From Anaerolineales bacterium UBA3082 (GTDB taxonomy: Bacteria; Chloroflexota; Anaerolineae; UBA7937), in assembly GCA_002366595.1 (NCBI GenBank), contig DFBK01000011.1, forward strand, positions 41,591 to 105,590: a DNA stretch of 64,000 nucleotides, given 5' to 3'. The notes under the pieces were generated by a model. That model was not told the origin of the DNA and did not search any database. It saw only the letters and a program-made list of their open reading frames with translations. Both the position numbers and the translations under genes were made by a program. Shown piece after piece: positions 53,106 through 62,476 of this stretch (position 1 is the stretch's first letter; every line of letters starts with the position of its first letter).

Positions 53106-54146
53106 ATGAGGGTGGCCAAGTACTACCGTCATGACGATGTTCGAGTGGAGGAGATGCCGGTGCCCAAGATCGGGCCCGGTGAACTGCTGGTTCAGGTGAA
53201 GGCTTGTGGCCTCTGTGGGAGCGACGCTATGACCTGGTACGCCAACGGGAAAGCGCCTACGGTCCTGGGCCACGAGCCTACGGGTTTGGTGGCTGAAGTG
53301 GGCAAAGGGGTAAAGGGGTTCGCCATCGGCGATCGGGTCTTTGCTCATCACCATGTGGCTTGCTTGGTCTGCCACTACTGCCGACGGGGTGACTACTCCC
53401 AGTGCGATACCTTCAGAGCGACCCATATCGACCCTGGGGGGTTCGCGGAGTATATCCGCATCCCAGCCCTCAATGTGAAGCGCGACGTCTTACTTCTCCC
53501 AGAGGAGGTCTCCTTTGAAGAGGGCACCCTCATCGAGCCGGTGGCCTGCGGCGTCCGAGGGATGAGACGGGTAAGGATCGAGCCGGGGGATACAGTTCTG
53601 GTATTGGGGGCTGGGGTGTCGGGGCTGATCTTCGCCCAGTTGGCCAGGCTTTGGGGGGCGGGCTTGGTGGTGGTCGTGGATTTCGTTGAGTATCGGCTGG
53701 ATATAGCCAAAAGGTTGGGCGCTGACCTGACTATCGAGGCAGGAGAAGGGACTCTGAGTCGGCTTGAAGCCTTTAACGAGGGGCGGGGTGCCGACCTAGT
53801 GATAGTCACCCCAGGGACCATCGAGGCTATGGAGGAGGGGATCCGATTGGCGGGTAAGGGGGGCACGGTCCTTCTTTATGCCCCTTCCTACCCCGGCGAG
53901 AGGTTGCCTTTGGATACCAACGACATCTTTTGGCGGGAACTGACACTCGCCACCACATATTCTTGTAGCCATAAAGACACACGAACGGCGCTGGAGTTTA
54001 TACTTAGAGGCCGAGTTCAAGTCGAGCCCCTCATCACCCACCGGTTGGGCCTGGATCAAGTGGCCGAGGGGTTGCGACTCATGGCTGAAGCCCAAGAGTC
54101 TCTCAAGATCGTGATAGTGCCTTTCCCACAGGGATACTTTACGTAG
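53106..54146 (+). CDS. Second Zn-dependent medium-chain dehydrogenase
   Basis: 346 residues from ATG 53106, with AGGTGA 5 nt upstream; GTG 53097 is possible. CGLCGSDAMTWY, GHEPTGLV, structural zinc CLVCHYCRRGDYSQC and VLGAGVSGLIFAQL all match. It is only distantly related to its neighbour in the middle, so the pair probably acts on different or successive substrates. About 107 bp separate it from the SDR. Confidence 0.88.
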   Translation: MRVAKYYRHDDVRVEEMPVPKIGPGELLVQVKACGLCGSDAMTWYANGKAPTVLGHEPTGLVAEVGKGVKGFAIGDRVFAHHHVACLVCHYCRRGDYSQCDTFRATHIDPGGFAEYIRIPALNVKRDVLLLPEEVSFEEGTLIEPVACGVRGMRRVRIEPGDTVLVLGAGVSGLIFAQLARLWGAGLVVVVDFVEYRLDIAKRLGADLTIEAGEGTLSRLEAFNEGRGADLVIVTPGTIEAMEEGIRLAGKGGTVLLYAPSYPGERLPLDTNDIFWRELTLATTYSCSHKDTRTALEFILRGRVQVEPLITHRLGLDQVAEGLRLMAEAQESLKIVIVPFPQGYFT

Positions 54147-54253
54147 AAAGGCCGCTATCATGCGGGCTTGACAGGTGTTGGTCAAGGGGGCATCAAGAAC
54201 GAGGGAGGCCAGTTCCGTCTAAGGTGGAAGCATCTAGCGGGAGGGGGTAGGAG

Positions 54254-55045
54254 ATGGATCTAGGGTTGCAAGGTCAGGTAGCCCTCGTGGCCGCCTCCAG
54301 TAAGGGGTTGGGGAGGGCTATCGCTTATGGGTTAGCGAAAGAGGGAGCGAGGGTGGCCATCTGTGCCCGCGGAGAGGAGGCGCTGGCCCAGACAGCGGCG
54401 GAGATCGAGGGGGCTACCGGTTCCCCCGTTTTGGCTATGGTGGCTGACCTCACGAATAAGCAAAACATCGAGAATCTAGTGGCTAGGGTGGTGGAGGAGT
54501 TTGGACATCTCGACATTTTAGTCACCAACGCCGGAGGGCCGCCACCTGGTCTCTTCGTGGATCTCACCGATGAGAAGTGGGAAGAGGCGTTCGACTTAAC
54601 CTTGATGAGCGCCGTCCGACTCTGCCGGGAAGTGATCCCCCATATGCGGAGGCAGGGGGGTGGGCGGATCATCACCATGACCTCCCTCTCGGTGAAGCAG
54701 CCCATCGAGAACCTGATGCTCTCCAACTCTCTACGGTTAGCGGTCATCGGGTTGACCAAGACGCTGGCTAACGAGTTGGCTCAAGATAAGATATTGGTGA
54801 ATAGCGTCTGCCCTGGCTGGACGCGAACAGAGAGAGTGGAGCAGTTGTTGCAAGACCGCGCCCAGCGTCACGGCACCTCGGTAAAGGAGGAGTTCGCCAA
54901 GATCGAGAAGGAGATCCCCCTAGGAAGGATGGGGAGGCCAGAGGAGGTGGCGAACCTGGTGGTCTTCCTAGCCTCCGAGAAGGCTAGTAACATCACCGGC
55001 ACGGCTATCCAGGTGGATGGGGGATTGGTGAAGGGGATTTTGTAG
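54254..55045 (+). CDS. SDR-family protein with altered catalytic tetrad
   Basis: 263 residues with GGGAGG before the ATG. Cofactor loop ALVAASSKGLGRAIAYGLA and TNAGGPPPG are present, and the C-terminal VDGGLVKG is usual. The position of the catalytic YxxxK reads LSNSLRLAVIG, so Tyr and Lys are missing. SDRs of this SNS-R type are a known minor FabG-like group; its activity is unclear. It ends the PilZ-cupin-ADH run. Confidence 0.85.
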   Translation: MDLGLQGQVALVAASSKGLGRAIAYGLAKEGARVAICARGEEALAQTAAEIEGATGSPVLAMVADLTNKQNIENLVARVVEEFGHLDILVTNAGGPPPGLFVDLTDEKWEEAFDLTLMSAVRLCREVIPHMRRQGGGRIITMTSLSVKQPIENLMLSNSLRLAVIGLTKTLANELAQDKILVNSVCPGWTRTERVEQLLQDRAQRHGTSVKEEFAKIEKEIPLGRMGRPEEVANLVVFLASEKASNITGTAIQVDGGLVKGIL

Positions 55046-55116
55046 GGACGCGTTGTGGTGGATCGGATGTTGGCATGTAATGATCATCGCCAGGCTGTCA
55101 AAGACCGGGGGCAACA

Positions 55117-55992
55117 ATGTTGCTGAAGAATTTCTGGCCGCGTCTTGCTACCAGCCAAGAGCTTGGAAGTTTGAAGGAGTATTTGGAGAAAATAGAAACC
55201 TACTTAGGCGAGGCCAGGGAAATGGCCAGGGAAGAACTCGAAGACTGGCTTAATGCGGAAGCTGCAAAGCTCTCGCCCACTGAAAGAAGCGATTTCTACG
55301 AGTTCTTTGTGGACAAGCAGTGGCAGTACAGCGAGGTTTTCCCTGGTATACTTCGAAACTCGTTTCTCGTCACATTGCACTCTGTTCTTGAGAACGAGTT
55401 AGCTTGGATATGTGATTCTTTGCGAAGGAAGAAAGACATACCCATATCTTGGAGTAAACTGAAGGGTAACGCGCTGGAACGGGCCAAGGTCTATATATCA
55501 AAGCTAGGCGGGCTCGACTTTCCTACCGGACAATCTTGGGTGGAAATCAATTCCTATATCACTATTCGCAACTGTATCGTCCATAATGTGGGGAATGTTC
55601 GTGGATTCAGCAAAGAGAAGGAGCTCCGTGATTACTGCTCGAAGCAAGCAGGAATATCTATCGACACAGAGGGGAATTTAGTGCTGTCAAAGGACTTCTG
55701 TTTGCAGGCGGTATCTACTCTCCAGGAATTCTTCGAGGAACTATATGATTCCTATGAGGGGAAGCAAAGCACTATGACGTATCATGTCTACGAGAACTGG
55801 ACGGTGCACAAGGCCAGGGTGCACTTTTCTGATTGCAGCTTTTGTAACGATGGAAAGGGCATCCATCCCAACGCTGGTCCTAACAACGGTAGATGGCTCG
55901 GCCCCTTTGCCACGCTTGACGAGGCTCTGCAAGTTGCACAGGCAACTGGCGAACCTGTCAGCAAATGCAAGTTCTGCCGACCGCAAGGATAA
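55117..55992 (+). CDS. HEPN-like protein with C-terminal zinc-binding domain
   Basis: 291 residues. The N-terminal 210 residues are all helical and contain RNCIVH (Arg151 to His156), an Rx4H motif as in HEPN ribonucleases, in the usual hydrophobic helix. The last 70 residues begin YHVYENW and include CSFCNDGKG (Cys240, Cys243), NGRWLGPF, and CKFC (Cys284, Cys287), a small zinc-binding module. Composition is more AT-rich than its neighbours, suggesting acquisition. No antitoxin partner is adjacent. RNase activity is an inference. Confidence 0.65.
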   Translation: MLLKNFWPRLATSQELGSLKEYLEKIETYLGEAREMAREELEDWLNAEAAKLSPTERSDFYEFFVDKQWQYSEVFPGILRNSFLVTLHSVLENELAWICDSLRRKKDIPISWSKLKGNALERAKVYISKLGGLDFPTGQSWVEINSYITIRNCIVHNVGNVRGFSKEKELRDYCSKQAGISIDTEGNLVLSKDFCLQAVSTLQEFFEELYDSYEGKQSTMTYHVYENWTVHKARVHFSDCSFCNDGKGIHPNAGPNNGRWLGPFATLDEALQVAQATGEPVSKCKFCRPQG

Positions 55993-55995
55993 ACC

Positions 55996-57591
55996 GTGAG
56001 ACGTAGGCTGGACTTTAACCTGATACTCATACCGCTCTTGGCTATCTTTGCCATCGCCCCTCTCACTCGGCCCGGTTTCTTCCTGGCCCATTCAGGCTTT
56101 CTCCCCGTGCTCAACCTATTCGACCTGGAGAAAGCGCTCCCCGGCCTGGTACGCCTTGGGGCAGGTCCCGGCCTGGGCTGGGCTCCCAGGATAGGGGAAG
56201 AGTATAACCTCTTCACGGGCGAAGGCCCTTTGCCCTACGCTTTGGCCGAGGCGTTTCGCCTCTTGGGTATGAGCGGGTCTCAGGCGGTCAAAGGGGTCTA
56301 CGCTCTAGGCTTCCTCCTCTCAGGTTTAGCGATGTACGCCTTGGCTCGTCGCCTTTTCGGCCCTCACGGGGGGCTCATCGCCGCCCTAGTCTATACCTAC
56401 TTGCCCTATCATTTGGCGGTGGTCTATCTGCGGGGGGCCTTCGCCGAGTCGGTGGCTTTTATCCTTTTCCCTCTCCTCCTCTGGGCTGTGGATGTGGGGC
56501 TTAAGGAGGGTGGGAGGTTCGTGCTAGCGTTATCTGCTCTTCTATTCGCGGCCCTGGCTCTCACCCAGGCCGGACTAGCCCTCCTTTATGCTCTATTCCT
56601 CTGGGCTTACATATTCGCTCTTGGTCCTTCCCGGGAAGCCAAGGTGCGTACCGCCTCAGCGCTAGGCGTGGGGGTTGGCTTGGGGTTTCTGCTTCTCCTG
56701 CCCCTCATCTTGAAAGGTGGCTACCTTCTAGGGCCCGGGCCTGATTTCTCCCGCCATTTTCTTTACCCTTTCCAACTCTTCTCACCGACCTGGAAGTATG
56801 GGAGTATGGAGATGGGTTGGAAGGGCGGTTTCCCCTTCCAGTTGGGAGCGGTCGCCACGGGTTTAACCTTGCTTTCGCTCTTTGCTCTTTCCAGGGGGGT
56901 GAAAGAGGTCAGGGGGAAGATTCTCTTCTTTTTGGCTGGGGCGGGGGTTATGGCTCTTCTCACCCTGGGGCCGGCACGGCTTCTCTGGGAAACGACTTGC
57001 CTCTCCTGGCTCTTGGCCTACCCTTGGCAACTCCTGGCCCTCATCGGTCTCTGCACCTCAGCGGCGGCCGGGGGGCTTTTGGCTTTGGAGCCCCGCTTGG
57101 CACGCTTCCCCTGGAGCGCGGCCCTCGTAGCCCTCATCGTCTTGGGGAGTTATAACTACCTCTCTCCACGTTTCACCGACCTCGAGGTCAAAAAACCGGC
57201 TCAGGGGATCCTGGGAGATAAAGTAGTGCTTCTGGACTACAAACTAGAAGGCCCCCTCCGGCACGGGGCTACCATCCGCCTGACCCTATACTGGCAGGCC
57301 CTGAAGGAGATGGAGAAGGATTATACCGTTTTCGTTCATGTGGTCGATGGGGAGGGGACCGTCTGGGGGCAGTGGGATAGCCAGCCAGTTTCTGGTGAGC
57401 GACCCACCAGCGGTTGGGAGCGGGGAGAGGTGATAGGGGACACCTATAAGGTAAGCATCGATGTGGAGGGGCCAAGAGAGGGGTATAAGATAAAAGTGGG
57501 GGTGTATTTGGTAGAGACAGGGGAGCGGTTGCCGACGGAGGGTAACACTTTCATACTGGTAGAGCCGAGAGCGGAGGGAAGCGATGGCTGA
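55996..57591 (+). CDS. GT-C-like multi-pass membrane protein, divergent paralogue 1
   Basis: 531 residues from GTG 55996. About ten transmembrane helices with the YTYLPYHLAVVYLRGAFAES segment shared with the next two genes. The first external loop, which in the paralogues reads AHDARHS, here reads AHSGFLP, so the acidic residue is lost. The last 130 residues form a beta-rich extracytoplasmic tail with LTLYWQALKEMEKDYTVFVH and PTSGWERGEVI, a module common in Chloroflexota GT-C proteins. It overlaps the next gene by 8 bp. Confidence 0.78.
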   Translation: MRRRLDFNLILIPLLAIFAIAPLTRPGFFLAHSGFLPVLNLFDLEKALPGLVRLGAGPGLGWAPRIGEEYNLFTGEGPLPYALAEAFRLLGMSGSQAVKGVYALGFLLSGLAMYALARRLFGPHGGLIAALVYTYLPYHLAVVYLRGAFAESVAFILFPLLLWAVDVGLKEGGRFVLALSALLFAALALTQAGLALLYALFLWAYIFALGPSREAKVRTASALGVGVGLGFLLLLPLILKGGYLLGPGPDFSRHFLYPFQLFSPTWKYGSMEMGWKGGFPFQLGAVATGLTLLSLFALSRGVKEVRGKILFFLAGAGVMALLTLGPARLLWETTCLSWLLAYPWQLLALIGLCTSAAAGGLLALEPRLARFPWSAALVALIVLGSYNYLSPRFTDLEVKKPAQGILGDKVVLLDYKLEGPLRHGATIRLTLYWQALKEMEKDYTVFVHVVDGEGTVWGQWDSQPVSGERPTSGWERGEVIGDTYKVSIDVEGPREGYKIKVGVYLVETGERLPTEGNTFILVEPRAEGSDG

Positions 57592-59401
57592 TGCTCTATC
57601 TCGGCTCTGGCGGCGGGTCGATCCTTATTTAATTCTGCTCCTCCTTTTCTCCCTCTTCGCCATAGCGCCCCTATTCCAGCCCGGCTACTTCTGGGGGGCT
57701 CATGATGCCCGCCACAGCGTCTATTTCCTCTTCGAGTTCGACCGCTCGATACAAGATGGGGTGTGGTACCCCCGTTGGGCGCCAGATTTCACCTTCGGTT
57801 ACGGCTACCCTTTCTTCAATATCTATGGCCCTCTGGCCTTCTACTTGGGGGAGGCTTTTCACCTTTTGGGCTTGGATTTCGTCTCCGCGGTTAAAGCGGT
57901 CTTCGCCTGCTCGCTGCTCTTCTCTGGGGTCACCATGTTCCTCTTCGTCCGCCGTTTCATGGGCTCCCGAGCGGGGCTTCTGGCCGGCCTGGTCTACATC
58001 TATATCCCCTACCACATCGTGGACGTCTATGTTCGTGCTTCGTTGGCCGAATCTCTAGCCTTGGCTTTTCTCCCCCTCAACCTCTGGCTCCTCTATGAGG
58101 CGGTGGCCACGCCCCGCCTGGCCGCCGTTTTGGGCGCTGGCTTTTCCTATGCCGGGCTTATGCTCACCCATAACGGCCTCACCCTCCTTTTTTCGCCCCT
58201 TCTGGGCATCTATTTGATATTTCTGGTCCTGAGCAGGGCCTTGGCCGGAAGGAAGAGAGGGTTGTCCGGAGACCTCCCAGGCTTAGTCAGGGGGTTACTC
58301 CGTTCCTCCCTCCCGCCTATTTTAAGTTTGCTTTTGGGCCTGGGGCTGAGTGCCATCTTCTGGCTCCCTATGGCCCTGGAGTTCAAGTATGTGCGCCTCG
58401 ACCAGTGGATGGGTGGTTACTATGGCTACCGGGATCATTTCGTCTATCTCTTTCAACTCTTCTCCCCCTTCTGGGGGTATGGGCTGAGCAAGGCGGGCCT
58501 CGAGGACGGGTTACCTTTTCAGTTGGGTGCTATCCCTGTGGTCTTTGGGTTTCTCTCTCTGGTGGCTCTGGGGCAGGTAGAGAAGGGAGAGTTGCGAAGG
58601 CTCCTGGTCTTCTTCCAACTGACAACGGTAGTCATCATCTTCCTCATGCTCCCGGCATCTATACCTTTGTGGGAGGTGTTGCGCTTGGTGACCTTCGCCC
58701 AGTTCCCCTGGAGGCTTCTCACCTTAGCTATTGTGGCCCTTTCGTTCCTGTCCGGCTCCATAGTGGTGGGGGCTGACTCTTCCCCTGAAGGGGTCTCTCC
58801 CCTGGCCGTGGTGGCCCTAGGGGCCCTGGTGATCCTGGGGAGTTACCCCTACCTCATGCCTCAGATAGTGGAGCCCGCAGAAGGGGCCGTCTCCTTTCAA
58901 GGTCTCATGCAGTTCCAGCGCTCGGCGGGAGAGATGACCGGCTCCACCACCTGGGTGCATGAGATACCCACCTGGTCACCCATGGCCCCATATATGGTGA
59001 GCGAGGATAAGCCCCTCACTACCAAGGTGGATTATGAATCCCTCCCCAGGAGAGAGGAAAGGATAATAGTGGGCAGCAAGGGGTACGGCACAACCTTTGA
59101 GAAGGTTATCTTCCAGGCTCGGGAAGAGGGGCGGATCACTTTCAATACCTTCTATTATCCCGGCTGGCGCGCCTACCTCTTAGAGAGCGAGGAGGGGCCC
59201 ATCGAGCGGGAACTCGAGATCGTCCCCCATGGCACCTGGGGAAAGATTACGGTGACCGTTCCAGAGGGGGATCATTACCTGTTGTTGCGTTTCGAGGACA
59301 CGCCGGTAAGAGTGGTGGGCAAGTATATCACCGCTTTGAGTGTCTTTATTATGTTTGTGGCCTGGGGTTGGAAGGCTAGTGGCAGAGTATTCGTTAGGTA
59401 G
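57584..59401 (+). CDS. PTPS-related/GT-C-like membrane protein, paralogue 2
   Basis: 605 residues, about 11 transmembrane helices. GAHDARHSVYFLFEFDRSI in the first loop, GYGYPFFNIYGPLAFYLGE and YIYIPYHIVDVYVRASLAES are the signature of the 6-pyruvoyl-tetrahydropterin-synthase-related membrane family. Despite the name, these are probably glycosyltransferases; the acidic DAR loop fits. The C-terminal soluble part contains YYPGWRAYL, as in YfhO-like proteins. Confidence 0.82.
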   Translation: MADALSRLWRRVDPYLILLLLFSLFAIAPLFQPGYFWGAHDARHSVYFLFEFDRSIQDGVWYPRWAPDFTFGYGYPFFNIYGPLAFYLGEAFHLLGLDFVSAVKAVFACSLLFSGVTMFLFVRRFMGSRAGLLAGLVYIYIPYHIVDVYVRASLAESLALAFLPLNLWLLYEAVATPRLAAVLGAGFSYAGLMLTHNGLTLLFSPLLGIYLIFLVLSRALAGRKRGLSGDLPGLVRGLLRSSLPPILSLLLGLGLSAIFWLPMALEFKYVRLDQWMGGYYGYRDHFVYLFQLFSPFWGYGLSKAGLEDGLPFQLGAIPVVFGFLSLVALGQVEKGELRRLLVFFQLTTVVIIFLMLPASIPLWEVLRLVTFAQFPWRLLTLAIVALSFLSGSIVVGADSSPEGVSPLAVVALGALVILGSYPYLMPQIVEPAEGAVSFQGLMQFQRSAGEMTGSTTWVHEIPTWSPMAPYMVSEDKPLTTKVDYESLPRREERIIVGSKGYGTTFEKVIFQAREEGRITFNTFYYPGWRAYLLESEEGPIERELEIVPHGTWGKITVTVPEGDHYLLLRFEDTPVRVVGKYITALSVFIMFVAWGWKASGRVFVR

Positions 59402-59407
59402 CGAGTT

Positions 59408-61183
59408 ATGCGGGGCTTGATTGCTAGGATAGATCGAAACCTACCGCTTATTGTGGCCTTATCCATCTTCGCCTGGGCACCCCTTTTGGGCCCCACCTAT
59501 TTCTTGGAGGCCCATGACGCCCGCCATAGCATCTTCTTCCTCACCGATTTCCACCAGGCGATCCGCGACGGGGCTCTCTATCCCCGCTGGGGCACTGACT
59601 TCGCTCTGGGCTACGGCTACCCCCTCTTCATCCTTTACTCCCCCTTGGCTTTCTACGTGGCCGAGGTCTTTCACCTCCTGGGGGCTAGTCTCACCGCCTC
59701 GGTAAAGGCTACCTACGCCTTGGCCCTCATCCTCTCAGGGCTCTCCATGTACGCCTTCGTCAAGCGGATCCTGGGGAAAGGGGCGGGGCTTTTGGCCGCC
59801 TTGGTCTATATCTATATGCCCTATCATCTGGTGGATATCTACGTGCGGAGCGCCTTCGCCGAGTTCTGCTCTTTCGTCTTCCTCCCCTTGGTTCTGCTCT
59901 TCTTCTATGAACTGACCGAGACCCGAAAAGGGCGTTATCTCGCCCTCTTCGCTTTGACCTACGCGGGTTTGATCCTCACTCATGCACCGACCGCCTTCGT
60001 CTTTACCCCTTTTCTGGGGGCTTATATGCTCTACCGTCTCCTTGCTCAGGGGCGAGGGGATGGGCATCGCTATGCATTCCGCATCTTGAGGGAGAGGTTG
60101 CTTCGCTTATCCGCCCTGACCGGAGTGGCTATTCTTCTCGCCCTGGCGTTGAGTGCCATCTTCCTCCTGCCTATGCTCGCTGAGAAAGGGTGCGTGGTGC
60201 AGGAGCAGTGGACGGGGGGCAGTTATAACTACGCCAAGCATTTCGTCTACTTCTCCCAGTTGTTCTCCCCTTTCTGGGGTTACGGCTATGCAGGGGAGGG
60301 GCTCAGGGATGAGATGTCTCTGCAACTGGGGGCTGTCGCCACTCTTATGGCTATGGTGGGCCTAGTTTTTAGTTTCATCAAGCCATCCAACCGAATAGGT
60401 CCCCGTGGGGAAGGTAGAGGCCACACCTTTTTCTTCGCCGTGGCAGCCCTGGTGCTCATAGCGGCCATGATGCCCCTTGCCGGGCCTCTCTGGAGCGCAC
60501 TGCCTCTGGCAGCCTTGATCCAGTTCCCTTGGAGGCTCCTCTCTATCGTGGCCTTCACCCTCTCTTTTCTAGCGGGCACCGCTGTCTTGGCCCTGGATGA
60601 AGAGAACGAAGGGTGGCACCCGGCTTTAGCCCTCTTGCTCCTCCTCGTTATCCTGGCCAGTTATGACTACTCCACTCCCCAACACACCGAGGTCTCGCCC
60701 CGTGCCGAGGAGCCGGTAGCCATCATCGATTTCGAGACCTTCCACCCTCCCGATAGGGTGGGGATGACTATCTGGACCCAGGAGCAGCCTCAGGACTCCC
60801 CTCTGGTTCCCCACTATCTGGCTGGGGAGCCCTTGGTGAAAGCCCACCCTCTTACAGAAGGGGCTAGGGTAGAGATGGTGCGGCATGGAGGCGCTTCGGA
60901 GGAGATCAGGGTGACCTCTTCCCAGGAGGCGGAGGTGGAGTTCTATACTTATTACTTCCCCGGCTGGCGAGCCTATGTCGATGGCCAAGAGACTCATATC
61001 TATCCCACTGAGCCCTATGGGCTTATCGCCCTCCGGGTGCCGGCGGGAGAACATAGCGTACGCCTTCGCTTTGAGGACACCCCTGTGCGGAAGGCAGGGG
61101 CCTTTATCTCTCTCTTGGCTTTGTTTTTCACAATTGGGGTCTTGGCAAGGGGGCAAAAATCTGCTATAATGGGGCTTAGTTGA
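59408..61183 (+). CDS. PTPS-related/GT-C-like membrane protein, paralogue 3
   Basis: 591 residues, 6 bp after paralogue 2 and clearly homologous along the full length: AHDARHSIFFLTDFHQAI, GYGYPLFILYSPLAFYV, YIYMPYHLVDIYVRSAFAE, and the tail YYFPGWRAYVDGQE. Tandem copies suggest gene duplication with substrate divergence. A strong promoter for the next gene lies within its last codons. Confidence 0.82.
   Translation: MRGLIARIDRNLPLIVALSIFAWAPLLGPTYFLEAHDARHSIFFLTDFHQAIRDGALYPRWGTDFALGYGYPLFILYSPLAFYVAEVFHLLGASLTASVKATYALALILSGLSMYAFVKRILGKGAGLLAALVYIYMPYHLVDIYVRSAFAEFCSFVFLPLVLLFFYELTETRKGRYLALFALTYAGLILTHAPTAFVFTPFLGAYMLYRLLAQGRGDGHRYAFRILRERLLRLSALTGVAILLALALSAIFLLPMLAEKGCVVQEQWTGGSYNYAKHFVYFSQLFSPFWGYGYAGEGLRDEMSLQLGAVATLMAMVGLVFSFIKPSNRIGPRGEGRGHTFFFAVAALVLIAAMMPLAGPLWSALPLAALIQFPWRLLSIVAFTLSFLAGTAVLALDEENEGWHPALALLLLLVILASYDYSTPQHTEVSPRAEEPVAIIDFETFHPPDRVGMTIWTQEQPQDSPLVPHYLAGEPLVKAHPLTEGARVEMVRHGGASEEIRVTSSQEAEVEFYTYYFPGWRAYVDGQETHIYPTEPYGLIALRVPAGEHSVRLRFEDTPVRKAGAFISLLALFFTIGVLARGQKSAIMGLS
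61142..61170 (+). promoter_or_regulatory. Strong predicted sigma70-type promoter for the LysM gene
   Basis: TTGGCA (61142-61147), 17 bp spacer, TATAAT (61165-61170). -35 matches five of six bases and -10 all six. It lies inside the end of the preceding coding region and 36 bp before the LysM gene start. Confidence 0.6.
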
Positions 61184-61206
61184 GGAAACGGCTCGGCTAA
61201 AGGCCG

Positions 61207-62412
61207 GTGAGGGAGAGGATGAATTGCCCCAAGTGTGGGGCTGCGCTGGCGGGAAGGCCCACTTTTTGTTCCCAGTGCGGTTACCAGTTACCTTATAAGC
61301 GCCGCGTAAGACGCTGCCCTTCCTGCGGGATGAGGGTAGCCGAGACGGCGAAAACCTGCTTGATGTGTGGGGCGCCCTTGAAAGAGGCGCGTACTCTTTT
61401 GCCTTCTTTCTCCTTGGTTTCGCTACTTTCGCTACCTATCTTGGGTGCTCTAGGCATCTTCATCATCGTCGCGGCTGTCTGGCTGCTCAGGCCTTGGGAG
61501 AGCATCCAGATAGTCGCTTACCAGACCCCCACCCCCACAGCCACCTTTACCCCCACCCCCTTCCCTACCTCCACCCCCACTTCCACACCTACCCCCACCC
61601 CTACCGCCACACCGACGCCAGAGGTGTTCACTTATAGGGTGCAGCGGGGTGACACTCTTTCGTCCTTGGCTGCTAAGTTCAACACTACCGTGGAAGCGAT
61701 CAAATCAGTCAATAGCCTCGCCGACGACGTGATCCAGTGGGGCGTCGATATCCTGATCCCCCTAGGGCCGGTAGGAACGGGTGAGGGAGGGGTTCCTGAG
61801 CCCACGGAGACGGTCCTGCCAACCGGAGGGCTGGAGACCTATGTGGTCCAATCAGGGGATAATCTAATCACCATAGCGGCGATGTTCAGAACGACGGTGC
61901 AGGCCCTTATGGAGGCTAATGACATCTCCAGCCCCGAGGAGTTGCGGGCGGGCCAGGAACTGATAATCCCTGGAGGCACGCTTACCCCCACGCCCACCAA
62001 AACCTCCACGCCGACGCTGACCAACACGCCGGGGTCGGCATTTAGCGCACCTATGCTCCTCGGCCCGCCGGATGGCAAAAAGTTCGGCGGGGGGGTGGGG
62101 ATGGGCCTGACCAGTGAACCGGAGGTTCCGCTGCTTAACTGGATGTCGGAAAGGCTCCTGAGTGAGGAGGAGTGGTATATGGTGAGCGTGCGGTACGTGG
62201 CTGGAGCCGGGAGTGGTCAGCAGGTCACGGAGTTGACCAGAGCCAACGGTTACCTCGTGCCCCTGGAGATGCACCCTCCACAGGACGCTTTAAGTCACCT
62301 CTTCGAGTGGGATGTGGGTCTGGTGAAGGAGACAGGCACCCTCCCCGATGGAGCCCCCAAAGTGGAACCCATCAGCCCGAGGAGTGAGACGAGAACGTTT
62401 TACTGGTACTAA
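61207..62412 (+). CDS. LysM protein with N-terminal double zinc ribbon and one membrane anchor
   Basis: 401 residues from GTG 61207 (ATG 61219 is the alternative). Residues 5-60 hold four CxxC pairs (CPKCG, CSQCG, CPSCG, CMCG-like CLMCG) forming two zinc ribbons on the cytoplasmic side. A transmembrane helix follows (about 67-95), then a Thr/Pro linker, LysM1 (YRVQRGDTLSSLAAKFNTT), another linker and LysM2 (YVVQSGDNLITIAAMFRTT), then a unique C-terminal domain of about 130 residues. LysM binds peptidoglycan or related glycans. It links a cytoplasmic zinc domain with the wall. Confidence 0.85.
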   Translation: MRERMNCPKCGAALAGRPTFCSQCGYQLPYKRRVRRCPSCGMRVAETAKTCLMCGAPLKEARTLLPSFSLVSLLSLPILGALGIFIIVAAVWLLRPWESIQIVAYQTPTPTATFTPTPFPTSTPTSTPTPTPTATPTPEVFTYRVQRGDTLSSLAAKFNTTVEAIKSVNSLADDVIQWGVDILIPLGPVGTGEGGVPEPTETVLPTGGLETYVVQSGDNLITIAAMFRTTVQALMEANDISSPEELRAGQELIIPGGTLTPTPTKTSTPTLTNTPGSAFSAPMLLGPPDGKKFGGGVGMGLTSEPEVPLLNWMSERLLSEEEWYMVSVRYVAGAGSGQQVTELTRANGYLVPLEMHPPQDALSHLFEWDVGLVKETGTLPDGAPKVEPISPRSETRTFYWY

Positions 62413-62424
62413 GAATGAGAAAAG

Positions 62425-62455
62425 ACGGCCTTCTCTCGAAGGCCGTTTTCCTTTT
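62425..62455 (+). terminator. Rho-independent terminator
   Basis: A nine-base stem, ACGGCCTTC and GAAGGCCGT, with loop TCTC is followed by TTTCC and TTTT. It lies 12 bp after the LysM stop and, being flanked by A-rich sequence on the other side, could also end the converging transaldolase transcript. Confidence 0.85.
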
Positions 62456-62476
62456 GGTGAATTTGTTGCACACTCT

